A DNA stretch of 64,000 bases from Schistocerca nitens (lineage: Eukaryota; Arthropoda; Insecta; Orthoptera; Acrididae): contig NC_064616.1 of assembly GCF_023898315.1 (NCBI RefSeq), positions 536,567,102 through 536,631,101 on the forward strand. The letters run 5' to 3'. A model generated the notes under the pieces. The model had not been told where the DNA came from. It ran no database searches and worked only from the letters and a program-made list of their open reading frames with translations. This document shows, piece by piece, positions 45,665 through 55,255 of this stretch (position 1 is the first letter of the stretch; each line of letters starts with the position of its first letter). A program made the translations under genes and the position numbers.

Positions 45665-46235
45665 GGTAAAATTTTACAATTATTGAAACAAGAAAACAAC
45701 TTTATCTAAGTTCCGCTACTACAATAAGAAGATGTTAAAAACTGACTACAATAATCACAAACTTGCTCTACAAGGGAAGTAACTACTATTATTGACAGTA
45801 TTAATCAACAACAAATGAGAATATAACAAAATACTAACACAGAAAGAAAATCAAACGTCTAATGACAGTAACGAAACTGAAAGCAGTTCGCAAAAATTTC
45901 TTCTGAAGTTATTTCACCGGAAAACACCAAGAACAGCGGTTGAAGACTACTAAAGTTCCTAAATAAACTACTATACACAAACAATTAATTAGTACTTAGC
46001 TTTCGATGCGGCGCTACAGCTGCAACTGGTCAGCGCGGAATGTAAACACGGGTAAGAGGTTAAGTTGCTCGATACGAAACACTCACAAATATCAGGCCAC
46101 AACACAAGAAATGCAAAGGTGAATGAAGAAACCACTAATAAGTCACTTATATAGTAAATATTATCACAAAAACAGTTAAAATATATATCTGAAACCTAAA
46201 AATAGATGAAAACTTAGAGAGCGATATCACACGCA

Positions 46236-46340
46236 GTCACGCGCTTGTGTATCAGTGGTGTGTTAAGTCATTCTGACAAAGACAAGTGTTCTCGATACTA
46301 TTGTAATACTGATGAAATATTAAGACATTATGTTACTAAA
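46236..46340. other. Short unassigned spacer
   Basis: Boundary sequence between the CR1-like element and the 5S-derived SINE. It may contain the first bases of the CR1 5' UTR. Confidence 0.3.
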
Positions 46341-46680
46341 TGCCAACGGCCTCCCCGCAGTGGTAACACCGGTTTCCGTCAAATCACTGAAGCTAAGCGC
46401 TGTCTGGCTGGGTTAGCATTTGGATTGGTGACCTTCCGGTCTGCCGAGCGCTGTTGGCAAGTGGAGTGCATTCTGCCCTTGTGAGGCAAAACTGAGGAGC
46501 TACTTCATTGAGAAGAAGTGGCTCCAGCCTCGAAAACTGACATACGGCCGGGAGAGAGGTGTGCTGACCACATGCCCCTCCATATCCGCATCCAGTGACG
46601 CCTGTGGGCTGAGGATGACACGGCGGCCGGTCGGTACCATTGGGCCCTCCAAGACCTGTTAGGACGGAGTATAATTTTTT
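46341..46680 (+). mobile_element. 5S-rRNA-derived SINE (SINE3-type)
   Basis: The head at 46341-46460 reads as a mutated 5S rRNA gene. It starts gccaacggcc and has gatcaccgaagttaagc-like sequence (here aatcactgaagctaagc), an internal control region ending in ggattggtgacc, and ends gctgttggc, closing the terminal stem with the first bases. The unrelated body that follows (46461-46680) contains aggcaaaactgaggagctac, gacatacggccggga and gaggatgacacggcgg, and ends in an A/T tail. 5S-headed SINEs use the internal promoter of the 5S gene. This is an old copy with many changes. Confidence 0.88.
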
Positions 46681-47024
46681 ATGTTGCTTAAGTATAATTA
46701 TCCTTTCCAACGTTTTTCTAGAAACGCTTATTTCATTTCTGTAATGTTTTGACGTCTGCTCTATATCTGTTATGATATTTAACCACCGTTCAGAGAAATC
46801 ACCTCACCTTCTTATTCTGTTTGCTTTTACTATAATCTCAGACTCGGAAATTTGTCGAAAATTTTTATGTGTGAATGCCAATGCAATTGCTTGTTTTTCT
46901 CTGAATAGAGAGGATATATTACTCTACATTTACAGATCAAAAAGCAGTCCTCCAAAACTTTGTGTTGACATATTTGTGTTAACATATTCCCACACACAAA
47001 CACACACAAAAAGTTTTTCGAAGT
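46681..47024. other. Unassigned AT-rich sequence
   Basis: Nothing recognised apart from a short CA-rich stretch at 46990-47010. Confidence 0.3.
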
Positions 47025-47215
47025 TTGTGTAAGGTCATATGGGACCAAACTGCTGAGGTCATCGGGCCCTAAGCCTACACACTACTTAATCTAACTTTAA
47101 TTAACTTACGCTATGGACAACACACACACTCATGCCCGAGGGAGGACTCGAACCTCCGTCAGGGAAGCCGCACGGACCGTGACAAGGCGCCCTCGACCGC
47201 GCGGCTACCCCGTGA
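47025..47215 (-). mobile_element. SINE-C copy
   Basis: On the minus strand: box A in a ggtagccgcgcggtcgaggg context, box B ggttcgagtcctccctcgg, then gcatgagtgtgtgtgttgtc and the taagttaattaaagttag block. It ends gggcccgatgacctcagcag, tttggtccca and a short tail. It is the best preserved SINE-C in the window. Confidence 0.9.
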
Positions 47216-47219
47216 CGAC

Positions 47220-48270
47220 AGAAGAGACGGGGATTAATATTCTTGTTGCCGTTGCAGTTGATCTGCACGTTAGCTCCCGCGCAACCGCATCAAGAAGGGG
47301 CATGAGTCAGGCAAGTCTCCTACGCATTCTCCATTGATATAGGTTCCATCTCTATCACACCTTTCTCCATTGAGAGCTGCATGGACACTATTATGATAAT
47401 CGTGTTCACCTCTATACGTGGCCATTAAGACAGGATACTCTAAATGTATCATGTACCTTGTTTAGCGATGAATCCACATTTACCTATTCTGGCCAGGTAA
47501 ACCGCCGAAACATGCACTACTTCTCTGTTGACAAACCCCATTGGCTTCTTTACATGGAACGTTTGCGTCCATGAAGCGCAAAGGTGTGATGTGGGGTAGT
47601 GAACCATGAGCTAACAGGCCAATTTTTCATACACGGAACACCGAACGCACACAAGTATTGCAGCCGCCCAACACACCGTCTTCCACGGATGCTAGAACAC
47701 ATTCCTCTGCAGACTAAGAAGAACATGTGGTACCAAAGTGATGGCTGTCCAGCCCATAATGCACGAAGTACTGCAGCGTGTCTTCACGAATTGTTTCCAA
47801 ATCGTTGTTTAGGACGCTGAGAACCTATGCCTTGGCCGGCCCGTTTTCCCGATTAGACGCATTTATGCTTTTTTTCTGCGCGTAAAGCTGAAAGGCGTTG
47901 TCTATAGTAACATACCAACTGCACCCGATGATCTGCAACGACGTAAAGTGTAGCCTGCTCGAACATTTCCTCTGAAATGCCAGTAAGTGTGCAGCGATCG
48001 TTCCATACCAGATTGGAAGCGTGTAGTGACACTGCCCACTGGTCAATTTGAACACAAACTGTGATGGTCAGTTGCCTCGTTACAGGTCGGAATCCCCATA
48101 CCTAGCGTATGCACTTGTATTGTTCGTTTTTTCCAAATACAATATCTCGTAAACGAGTTGCACTGGAATGCTGCAACAAACATCACTCGCATTTTAATTT
48201 ACCCTACTTTTAGTTTGTTAATGCCAATCGACATTGTTACATTTAAAAAGTGTATGATTGCGTAAAAAAC
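47220..48270 (+). pseudogene. Mariner-like transposase relic (DUF4817 group)
   Basis: Frames near 47460-47560 read LFSDESTFTYSGQVNRRNMH (first catalytic Asp) and YFSVDKPHWL. At 47728-47820 the frame has MWYQSDGCPAHNARSTAACL (second Asp, SDGCPAH where QDGAPPH is usual) and LFPNRCLGR. C-terminal remnants occur near 48050-48190. The protein is in many frames and lacks an identifiable third acidic residue. No terminal repeats were matched. Confidence 0.75.
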
Positions 48271-48395
48271 CTTTCTAAGCTTTATTACAATCTATTCATT
48301 GGATAACAATACGAGCACCTGACTACCAATCCATTCTATGAAAACCGCACATCAGTAGCACTTTCCGTTTCCGCAATATTTGCGACGCAAGCTTA

Positions 48396-48445
<50 letters not shown>
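48396..48445. repeat. (TG)n microsatellite
   Basis: An almost perfect dinucleotide repeat of about 24 units. It corresponds to the CA-rich end of repeat R1, copy 2. The matching end of copy 1 (about 3080-3140) is interrupted by many substitutions. Confidence 0.95.
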
Positions 48446-48447
<2 letters not shown>

Positions 48448-48716
48448 ACGTACACAAATTTGCATATAGGATTTACGTATAAACAGCACCATATTCACTG
48501 TTAAAGAATCATTATCGTAAATAACCAGTGACCGACCCTGAATTGTCACGGATGGCATCAATTAGTTACCTATGGCCGGACGACTTGTCTTTCGCCGAAG
48601 CAATACATTATAACACAATCTGTCCTCGTGTACGAGACTAAATGTTAGTGAAACCGTATCAAAATCCCCACAGACGCTTCAGAGATTATTCTTCACATAA
48701 AGACAGAAAACCACAC
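48446..48716 (-). repeat. Interspersed repeat R1, copy 2, distal part
   Basis: On the minus strand, it shares with 2860-3140 the order: gattttgat.cggtttcacta, an aatttag/ttagtct region, gtataatg, aagtcgtccggc and gtttatacgta, then the CA repeat. It is separated from the rest of R1 copy 2 by a SINE-B. Confidence 0.55.
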
Positions 48717-48925
48717 CGAGAAAGGAGGCGCTGTGGTTAGCACACCCGTGTCAGGCCATCCTGGTTTAGGTTACCCGCAACTTACTTAAATCGCTGCAGG
48801 AAAATGCCGGGATCGTTCCTTTGAAAGGGCACGGCCGACTTCCTTCCCCACCCTTCCTTAATGCGATAGGACCGATCTTCTCACTGGTTGGTCCCCTCCT
48901 CCAAATCGACCTACCACCATCACCA
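48717..48925 (+). mobile_element. SINE-B inside R1 copy 2
   Basis: Head gaaaggaggcgctgtggtta (box A damaged). The part that would carry box B is deleted: cacccgtgtcaggccatcct. The body has taggttacccgcaactta and gaaagggcacggccgacttc, and the tail gaccgatcttctcactggtt, then ggtcccctcctccaaatcga. It is flanked by cagaaaac at about 48704-48711 and 48924-48931, a likely target-site duplication. Confidence 0.82.
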
Positions 48926-49499
48926 GAAAACGACTTGTAGCTGCCATGCCGTGAGTCCTCGGTTACAGCCACTGTCCTTTCTGCGCTGGGACAGTACAAT
49001 TGTACCAGACAAATGGCTCAAATGTTGTGTTGTCGGGTACATGGGTAGCGGCGGAGACTCGCGTGTCGATTCTCTGAGCACACGGAGAAGACGATTTCGG
49101 AGATGACGTCAGTGAACCCTCTGGAGTATTTAAAGCGAGTTCACGAAGTGCATTTCTGATATTTAATATACATCCTTTACCGCCTCTCGTCGCTACAACG
49201 CACCCTTGCGGCATTGAATACCACGGCTGGCAGTGGTCGTAATGTTTCTGACACATCAATGTAGTTTTCTTTCCAGTTGCTGTGATTCCATCAGTCATGA
49301 CAGCAGTTCACATTTACAAAACCTTTGGATCGTTACTGGAAACGAAAATCGGGCCAGGCGGGTGGACTGAACGTTCGAATATCGTCTTTGAACAATGAAA
49401 ACTCCGGTTCACGAATACAGCTATTACTGTTATTTCGCTTTTCAGGACCTTGACCTTGCGTCGGAACATTGCCTCATTTTTGTTGTTGTTTACGGTGAA
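48926..49499 (-). repeat. Interspersed repeat R1, copy 2, middle part
   Basis: The minus strand carries ccgaggactcacggcatgg, tctccgtgtgctcagagaat, atgacgtcatctccga-type sequence, cttcgtgaactcgctttaaa and gccgcaagggtgcgttgtag. These are all shared with copy 1. The site corresponding to the Tc1-I insertion in copy 1 is unoccupied here (near 49172-49180, plus strand atttaatatacatcctttac). Confidence 0.7.
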
Positions 49500-49688
49500 A
49501 ATGGCTCTGAGCACTATGGGACTCAACTGCTGAGGTCATTAGTCCCCTAGAACTTAGAACTACTTAAACCAAACTAACCCAAGGACATCACAAACATCCA
49601 TGCCCGAGGCAGGATTCGAACCTGCGACCGCAGCGGTCTTGCGGTTCCAGACTGCAGCGCCTTTAACCGCACGGCCACTTCGGCCGGC
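49500..49688 (-). mobile_element. SINE-A inside R1 copy 2
   Basis: It is flanked by gtttacggtgaa at about 49488-49499 and 49689-49700, a 12-bp target-site duplication. Minus-strand head: ggccgaagtggccgtgcggt, box B ggttcgaatcctgcctcgg. The body is standard. Confidence 0.95.
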
Positions 49689-49935
49689 CGTTTACGGTGA
49701 ATCTGACACTGTTAATCGGTACTAATTGACAGCTGAGGTGCTGAATACGCACCAAATGAAGCAGGGAAAAGGAAATGAAGGCGTATAAAATATGAAGCTG
49801 AGTAAGTATAAAAAATGGCAAATTATGAATGGCCAGAGGACGCCCACGAAACAACAGAACTATGCAAGACAGTTTCCGCCTATAAGCAACTTAAAGAGTC
49901 CTTTGTACCAAAGAGGAGCAGCTGCCTGAATTTCT
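49689..49935 (-). repeat. Interspersed repeat R1, copy 2, proximal part
   Basis: The minus strand reads gcagctgctcctctttggta, cctctggccattcataattt and ccctgcttcatttggtgcg, matching 800-1000 of copy 1. It starts near 49935, immediately before an RTE relic on the plus strand. Confidence 0.6.
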
Positions 49936-49984
49936 AGAGCTCGGGCGCCAAGCTAGTACTAAGTAAAGCAGGGAAGACTCGAAG

Positions 49985-50440
49985 GTTGAAGGAATGTATA
50001 GAATGGTTTTGCAAAGGAAATGAACTTAAAAAAAACGAGACTATAGAAGGGGTGGATCAAGTAAATGAAGATGCGATGGGAGATGTGATGCTGCGAGAAA
50101 AATGTGACACAGCTCTGAGAGACCTAAGTCGAGAAGAATTATTGAGATCCTTGAGAGAGGCAGCCACGAAAAAACTTTTCCACCTGATCTGCAAGATATG
50201 TGAGACACGTGGATCATCGTCAGACATCAAAGGAGAGTATAATAATTGCAATTATGAAAACTAAAACTACTAAAGTGTTGAACATTACCGAATTACGTTT
50301 AATCAGCCACTGATACGAATTACTTACAGAAGAGCGGAAAAAAATTCCCAGACACCACACTCAGGGCAGATTAGTTACTGTGCGCGACAAATGTGGGAAC
50401 ACACGAGCCCATGCTGACGCTATGACGTATCTTACAAGGA
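49985..50440 (+). mobile_element. Old RTE relic, part 1
   Basis: It aligns with 53640-54090 of the young RTE. The frame 49986-50264 reads VDQVNEDAMGDVMLREKCDT and LRDLSREELLRSLREAATKK, against the young copy's VDEDEMGDKILREEFDRALK stretch. Blocks such as gaacattaccgaatta and acttacagaagagcgg follow. It is the region just before and into the reverse transcriptase. It is interrupted by foreign sequence at about 50441 and resumes at 51850. Confidence 0.8.
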
Positions 50441-51036
50441 AATATCACCAATGTGACCTTATATTTTAAGGAGAAAAAAGCACAATTGGAAGATGTCAGC
50501 CCCTTAAATAGACCCCGCACGAAAATTTCGGCCATAATAATGCCAGTACGGAGCTATGACGCCTCTGATAGTACAACTTACAAACTTTCGCGGGGACCGA
50601 TTGCTTTACAGGGAAGTAATAGGTTTCTGAAACCCTTTTCCACATTTATAACACGCTTTGTCCATTGCACCAAAGTGTGCGGTTTCTAACCTGTAACTGG
50701 CCAGAGAGGACTTTGATTCGAACATTTGTGGTTTGCGATTCATCAGTGCACTGCAAATAGATGAAACAAATGAGTGTGTCATTAAATAAGGGGCGTAGCG
50801 CTATCTCTATTATTAAACGTGCAGTTGCATATTATTTTAAAAAATCTCACTATTAAAGGCAACCAAATTTGAGCAGATGCGCTATTCTCCAACGTGAATG
50901 GCATGATGAAATTGTAAGTCAGAAATCGTGAGTTTCATTTCATAATAATTCTTCAGTGGCTTAGGTTTATTCTTTTACATATTGATGCATTTGTCACCGG
51001 AATATAAAACTGAGAACATTTTTAAAATAATGTTGA
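50441..51036. other. Insertion in the old RTE relic, unassigned part
   Basis: The RTE alignment stops at about 50440 and resumes at about 51850, so this is foreign sequence. No gene or family is recognised in it, apart from the SINEs and the R2 copy listed separately. Confidence 0.45.
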
Positions 51037-51262
51037 ACTTGGTTGGTTGGTTGGTTCGTTTGGGGAAGGAGACCAGACAGCGTGGTCATCGGTCTCATCG
51101 GATTAGGGAAGGATGTGGAAGGAAGTCGGCCGTGCCCTTACAGAGGAACCATCCCGGCATCTGCCTGGAGTGATTTAGGGAAATCACGGAAAACCTTAAT
51201 CAGGATGGCCGGACGCGGGATTGAACCGTCGTCCTCCCGAATGCGAGTCCAGTGTCTAATGT
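51037..51262 (-). mobile_element. SINE-B copy, variant 3' end
   Basis: On the minus strand: ttagacactggactcgcatt, box B region ggttcaatcccgcgtccggc, the body gattaaggttttccgtgatt, then tgccgggatggttcctctgt and gccgacttccttccacatcc. It ends gaccgatgaccacgctgtct, ggtctcc and an aacc-repeat tail (plus strand ggttggttggttcg). The 5' end is truncated just before box A. Confidence 0.9.
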
Positions 51263-51446
51263 TGAACTTGCATGGGCATAATGTTGACACGTTACATACT
51301 CCTATCAAAAAGTAATTTTAGCGTAGAATAATTCATATTCTCGAAATGATTTCAAAACACATTGGGCAGATGTGTCCACATCGTCTCTACTCTTCCCTCG
51401 CCTTCAACATCCCGCTAATAGTAGGGCTCTGGTCTTCACATCGCTC
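51263..51446. other. Short unassigned spacer
   Basis: No feature recognised between two SINEs, within the insertion in the old RTE relic. Confidence 0.3.
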
Positions 51447-51592
51447 GCTACGGTCGCGGGTTCGAATCCTGTCTCGGGCATGGATGTTTGTGATGTCCTT
51501 AGGTTAGTTAGGTTTAACTAGTTCTAAGTTCTAGGGGACTAATGACCTCAGCAGTTGAGTCCCATAGTGCTCAGAGCCATTTGAACCATTTT
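51447..51592 (+). mobile_element. SINE-A, 5'-truncated, with target-site duplication
   Basis: It begins inside the tRNA-like head at cgctacggtcgcgggttcg and keeps box B but not box A. The direct repeat ttcacatcgct occurs at about 51436-51446 and 51593-51603. A 5' truncation with intact duplication is what incomplete target-primed reverse transcription produces. Confidence 0.93.
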
Positions 51593-51649
51593 TCACATCG
51601 CTGTACAGTACTTTACGTTCAGACATTAGGCAGCTGCACTGAGAGGACC

Positions 51650-51850
51650 GAGTAACGAACAATCCGTGCGCGGGGAAGTTTAAAAGCTGTACTTTCGAAA
51701 GGTCGTAGCTCTTTACTATCAGAATAATGACCCAAATTTCGCTCGGTATCTATTGCTGGGGCTGGGGCCAATATCTTGCAAGTGTTCTTATTACTCCTTA
51801 CAATATGAGGTCACATTGGTGATGCTTCCTTATTACAAGATCGACTGGAG
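51650..51850 (+). repeat. Interspersed repeat R2, copy 2
   Basis: Shares with 290-530 the ordered blocks: (g)tgcgcg, aaagctgtact, aggtc.ta.ct, ttgctggggct, atatcttgcaag and aggtcacattgg. It is the distal part of the insertion that interrupts the old RTE relic, so R2 is probably part of a mobile element. Confidence 0.5.
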
Positions 51851-51950
51851 AAATGAAAACCGACGTTTATACCAACTGTAGATTTGGACAAAAATTAGGA
51901 CAGAGTTCGTTATGATACATTCGTTGAAATACTGAAGGTAGGGCGTATAA
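51851..51950 (+). mobile_element. Old RTE relic, part 2
   Basis: It aligns with 54150-54250 of the young RTE: aaaaccgacgtttatacc against aaacctacgtttctagc, then gttgaaatactgaaggta against caaattctgaaggtgg. This is the palm motif A region. It ends with agggcgtataa, one copy of the target-site duplication of the young RTE. Confidence 0.85.
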
Positions 51951-52261
51951 CTTCTCCCATGAACCATGGACCTTGCCGTTGGTGGGGAGGCTTGCGAGCC
52001 TCAGCGATACAGATGGCCGTACCGTAGGTGCAACCACAACGGAGGGGTATCTGTTGAGAGGCCAGACAAACATGTGGTTCCTGAAGAGGGGCAGCAGCCT
52101 TTTCAGTAGTTGCAGGGGCAACAGTCTGGATGATTGACTGATCTGGCCTTGTAACATTAACCAAAACGGCCTTGCTGTGCTGGTACTGCGAACGGCTGAA
52201 AGCAAGGGGAAACTACAGCCGTAATTATTCCCGAGGACATGCAGCTTTACTGTATGATTAA

Positions 52262-52609
52262 ATGATGATGGCGTCCTCTTGGGTAAAATATTCCGGAGGT
52301 AAAATAGTCCCCCATTCGGATCTCCGGGCGGGGACTACTCAAGAGGACGTCGTTATCAGGAGAAAGAAAACTGGCATTCTACGGATCGGAGCGTGGAATG
52401 TCAGATCCCTTAATCGGGCAGGTAGGTTAGAAAATTTAAAAAGGGAAATGGATAGGTTAAAGTTAGATATAGTGGGAATTAGTGAAGTTCGGTGGCAGGA
52501 GGAACAAGACTTTTGGTCAGGTGATTACAGGGTTATAATTACAAAATCAAATAGGGGTAATGCAGGAGTAGGTTTAATAATGAATAAAAAAAATAGGAGT
52601 GCGGGTTAG
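52262..52609 (+). pseudogene. RTE protein, N-terminal piece (endonuclease start)
   Basis: The first ATG of the coding region is at 52262. The frame encodes the beginning of an APE-type endonuclease: ILRIGAWNVRSLNRAGRLEN (the WNVRSL block with the first catalytic Asn), then LDIVGISEVRWQEEQDFW (catalytic Glu). It goes out of frame at the eight-A run 52586-52593 and stops at 52607-52609. The next frame overlaps it by 11 bases, offset by one. This fits one inserted A. Confidence 0.9.
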
Positions 52610-54272
52610 CTACTACAAACAGCATAGTGAACGCATTATTGTGGCCAAGATAGACACAAAGCCCATGCCTACTACAGTAGTACAAGTTTATATGCCAACT
52701 AGCTCTGCAGATGATGAAGAAATTGATGAAATGTATGACGAGATAAAAGAAATTATTCAGGTAGTGAAGGGAGACGAAAATTTAATAGTCATGGGTGACT
52801 GGAATTCGTCAGTAGGAAAAGGGAGAGAAGGAAACATAGTAGGTGAATATGGATTGGGGGGAAGAAATGAAAGAGGAAGCCGCCTTGTAGAATTTTGCAC
52901 AGAGCATAACTTAATCATAGCTAACACTTGTTTCAAGAATCATAAAAGAAGGTTGTATACCTGGAAGAATCCTGGAGATACTAATAGGTATCAGATAGAT
53001 TATATAATGGTAAGACAGAGATTTAGGAACCAGGTTTTAAATTGTAAGACATTTCCAGGGGCAGATGTGGATTCTGACCACAATCTATTGGTTATGAACT
53101 GCAGATTGAAACTGAAGAAACTGCAAAAAGGTGTGAATTTAAGGAGATGGGACCTGGATAAACTGAAAGAACCAGAGATTGTAAAGAGTTTCAGGGAGAG
53201 CATAAGGGAACAATTGACAGAAATGGGGGAAAGAAATACAGTAGAAGAAGAATGGGTAGCTCTGAGGGATGAAGTAGTGAAGGCAGCAGAGGATCAAGTA
53301 GGTAAAAAGACGAGGGCGAATAGAAATCCTTGGGTAACAGAAGAAATATTGAATTTAATTGATGAAAGGAGAAAATATAAAAATGGAGTAAATGAAGCAG
53401 GCAAAAGGGAATACAAACGTCTCAAAAATGAGATCGACAGAAAGTGCAAAATGGCTAAGCAGGGATGGCTAGAGGACAAATGTAAGGATGTAGAGGCTTG
53501 TCTCACTAGGGGTAAGATAGATACTGCCTACAGGAAAATTAAAGACACCTTTGGAGAGAAGAGAACCACTTGTATGAATATCAAGAGCTCAGATGGCAAC
53601 CCAGTTCTTAGCAAAGAAGGGAAGGCAGAAAGGTGGAAGGAGTATATAGAGGGTTTATACAAGGGCGATGTACTTGAGGACAATATTATGGAAATGGAAG
53701 AGGATGTAGATGAAGATGAAATGGGAGATAAGATACTGCGTGAAGAGTTTGACAGAGCACTGAAAGACCTGAGTCGAAACAAGGCCCCGGGAGTAGACAA
53801 CATTCCATTAGAACTACTGATGGCCTTGGGAGAGCCAGTCATGACAAAACTCTACCATCTGGTGAGCAAGATGTATGAGACAGGCGAAATACCCACAGAC
53901 TTCAAGAAGAATATAATAATCCCAATACCAAAGAAAGCAGGTGTTGACAGATGTGAAAATTACCGAACTATCAGTTTAATAAGTCACAGCTGCAAAATAC
54001 TAACGCGAATTCTTTACAGACGAATGGAGAAACTGGTAGAAGCGGACCTCGGGGAAGATCAGTTTGGATTCCGTAGAAATGTTGGAACACGTGAGGCAAT
54101 ACTAACCTTACGACTTATCTTAGAAGAAAGATTAAGAAAAGGCAAACCTACGTTTCTAGCATTTGTAGACTTAGAGAAAGCTTTTGACAACGTTAACTGG
54201 AATACTCTCTTTCAAATTCTGAAGGTGGCAGGGGTAAAATACAGGGAGCGAAAGGCTATTTACAATTTGTAA
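52599..54272 (+). pseudogene. RTE protein, central piece (endonuclease and reverse transcriptase)
   Basis: A 557-codon frame. Endonuclease: TTVVQVYMPTSSADDEEIDE, LIVMGDWNSSVGKG (catalytic D-N), RYQIDYIMVRQRFRNQVLNC and ADVDSDHNLLVM (catalytic D-H). After a basic linker comes the reverse transcriptase: LKDLSRNKAPGVDNIPLELL, NIIIPIPKKAGVDRCENYRT, LGEDQFGFRRNVGTREAI and LAFVDLEKAFDNVNW (motif A Asp). It ends at a TAA at 54270-54272, where the neighbouring reading frame suggests TAC. Without that change the frame continues into 54282-55226. Confidence 0.93.
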
Positions 54273-54281
54273 AGAAACCAG

Positions 54282-55226
54282 ATGGCAGTTATAAGAGTCG
54301 AGGGGCATGAAAGGGAAGCAGGGGTTGGGAAAGGAGTGAGACAGGGTTGTAGCCCCTCCCCGATGTTATTCAATCTGTATATTGAGCAAGCAGTAAAGGA
54401 AACAAAAGAAAAATTCGGTGTAGGTATTAAAATTCATGGAGAAGAAGTAAAAACTTTGAGGTTCGCCGATGACATTGTAATTCTGTCAGAGACAGCAAAG
54501 GACTTGGAAGAGCAGTTGAACGGAATGGACAGTGTCTTGAAAGGAGGATATAAGATGAACATCAACAAAAGCAAAACGAGGATAATGGAATGTAGTCAAA
54601 TTAAATCAGGTGATGCTGAGGGGATTAGATTAGGAAATGAGACACTTAAAGTAGTAAAGGAGTTTTGCTATTTAGGGAGTAAAATAACTGATGATGGTCG
54701 AAGTAGAGAGGATATAAAATTTAGACTGGCAATGGCAAGGAAATCATTTCTGAAGAAGAGAAATTTGTTAACATCGAGTATAGATTTAAGTGTCAGGAAG
54801 TCGTTTCTGAAAGTATTTGTATGGAGTGTAGCCATGTATGGAAGTGAAACATGGACGATAACCAGTTTGGACAAGAAGAGAATAGAAGCTTTCGAAATGT
54901 GGTGCTACAGAAGAATGCTGAAGATAAGGTGGGTAGATCACGTAACTAATGAGGAGGTATTGAATAGGATTGGGGAGAAGAGAAGTTTGTGGCACAACTT
55001 GACTAGAAGAAGGGATCGGTTGGTAGGACATGTTTTGAGGCATCAAGGGATCACAAATTTAGCATTGGAGGGCAGCGTGGAGGGTAAAAATCGTAGAGGG
55101 AGACCAAGAGATCAATACACTAAGCAGATTCAGAAGGATGTAGGTTGCAGTAGGTACTGGGAGATGAAGAAGCTTGCACAGGATAGAGTAGCATGGAGAG
55201 CTGCATCAAACCAGTCTCAGGACTGA
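54282..55226 (+). pseudogene. RTE protein, C-terminal piece
   Basis: In the same frame as the central piece. It contains GVRQGCSPSPMLFNLYIEQA (motif B), TLRFADDIVILSETAKDLEE (motif C, Asp pair), NINKSKTRIMECSQIKSGDA and KEFCYLGSKITDDGRSREDI (thumb). Then KVFVWSVAMYGSETWTITSL and EMWCYRRMLKIRWVDHVTNE follow, blocks characteristic of RTE and related LINE C-termini. It ends KKLAQDRVAWRAASNQSQD. No RNase H. Only the nonsense change at 54270 separates it from the upstream piece. Confidence 0.93.
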
Positions 55227-55255
55227 AGACCACAACAACAAAACAGGGCGTATAA

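Larger units (their letters stand above)
41500..46235 (-). mobile_element. CR1-like LINE, nearly full length
   Basis: Reading leftwards, a 5' UTR (about 46235-45665) is followed by ORF1 (45664-44639, open) and ORF2 in pieces. The ORF2 pieces are 44642-44385 and 44404-43955 (endonuclease), 43992-43204 (linker), 43056-42673 and 42595-42377 (reverse transcriptase, [30 protein letters not shown] and FADDTTLVV) and 42265-41687 (thumb and C-terminus). The 3' end is a short tandem repeat of the type taaataaataaa on the minus strand (plus-strand atttatttatttatt near 41503), typical of CR1 elements. No poly-A tail is needed. The 5' boundary is estimated. Confidence 0.88.
51951..55244 (+). mobile_element. 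Young RTE-type LINE, full length or nearly so
   Basis: It is flanked by the 11-bp direct repeat agggcgtataa at 51940-51950 and 55245-55255. The 5' UTR (51951-52261) is followed by a single large coding region in three pieces: 52262-52609, 52599-54272 and 54282-55226. The 3' end is very short and closes in gaagaccacaacaacaaaac, typical of RTE elements, whose 3' UTRs are minimal. The two lesions in the coding region are an extra base in an A-run and one nonsense change. It is inserted in an old RTE copy. Confidence 0.95.

Noticed and set aside
46341-46460. Functional 5S rRNA gene
   Set aside because: Too many changes from insect 5S rRNA, single copy, and continuous with a SINE body.
48352-48561. 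Open frame with repeated Thr-His
   Set aside because: It is translation of the (TG)n microsatellite.
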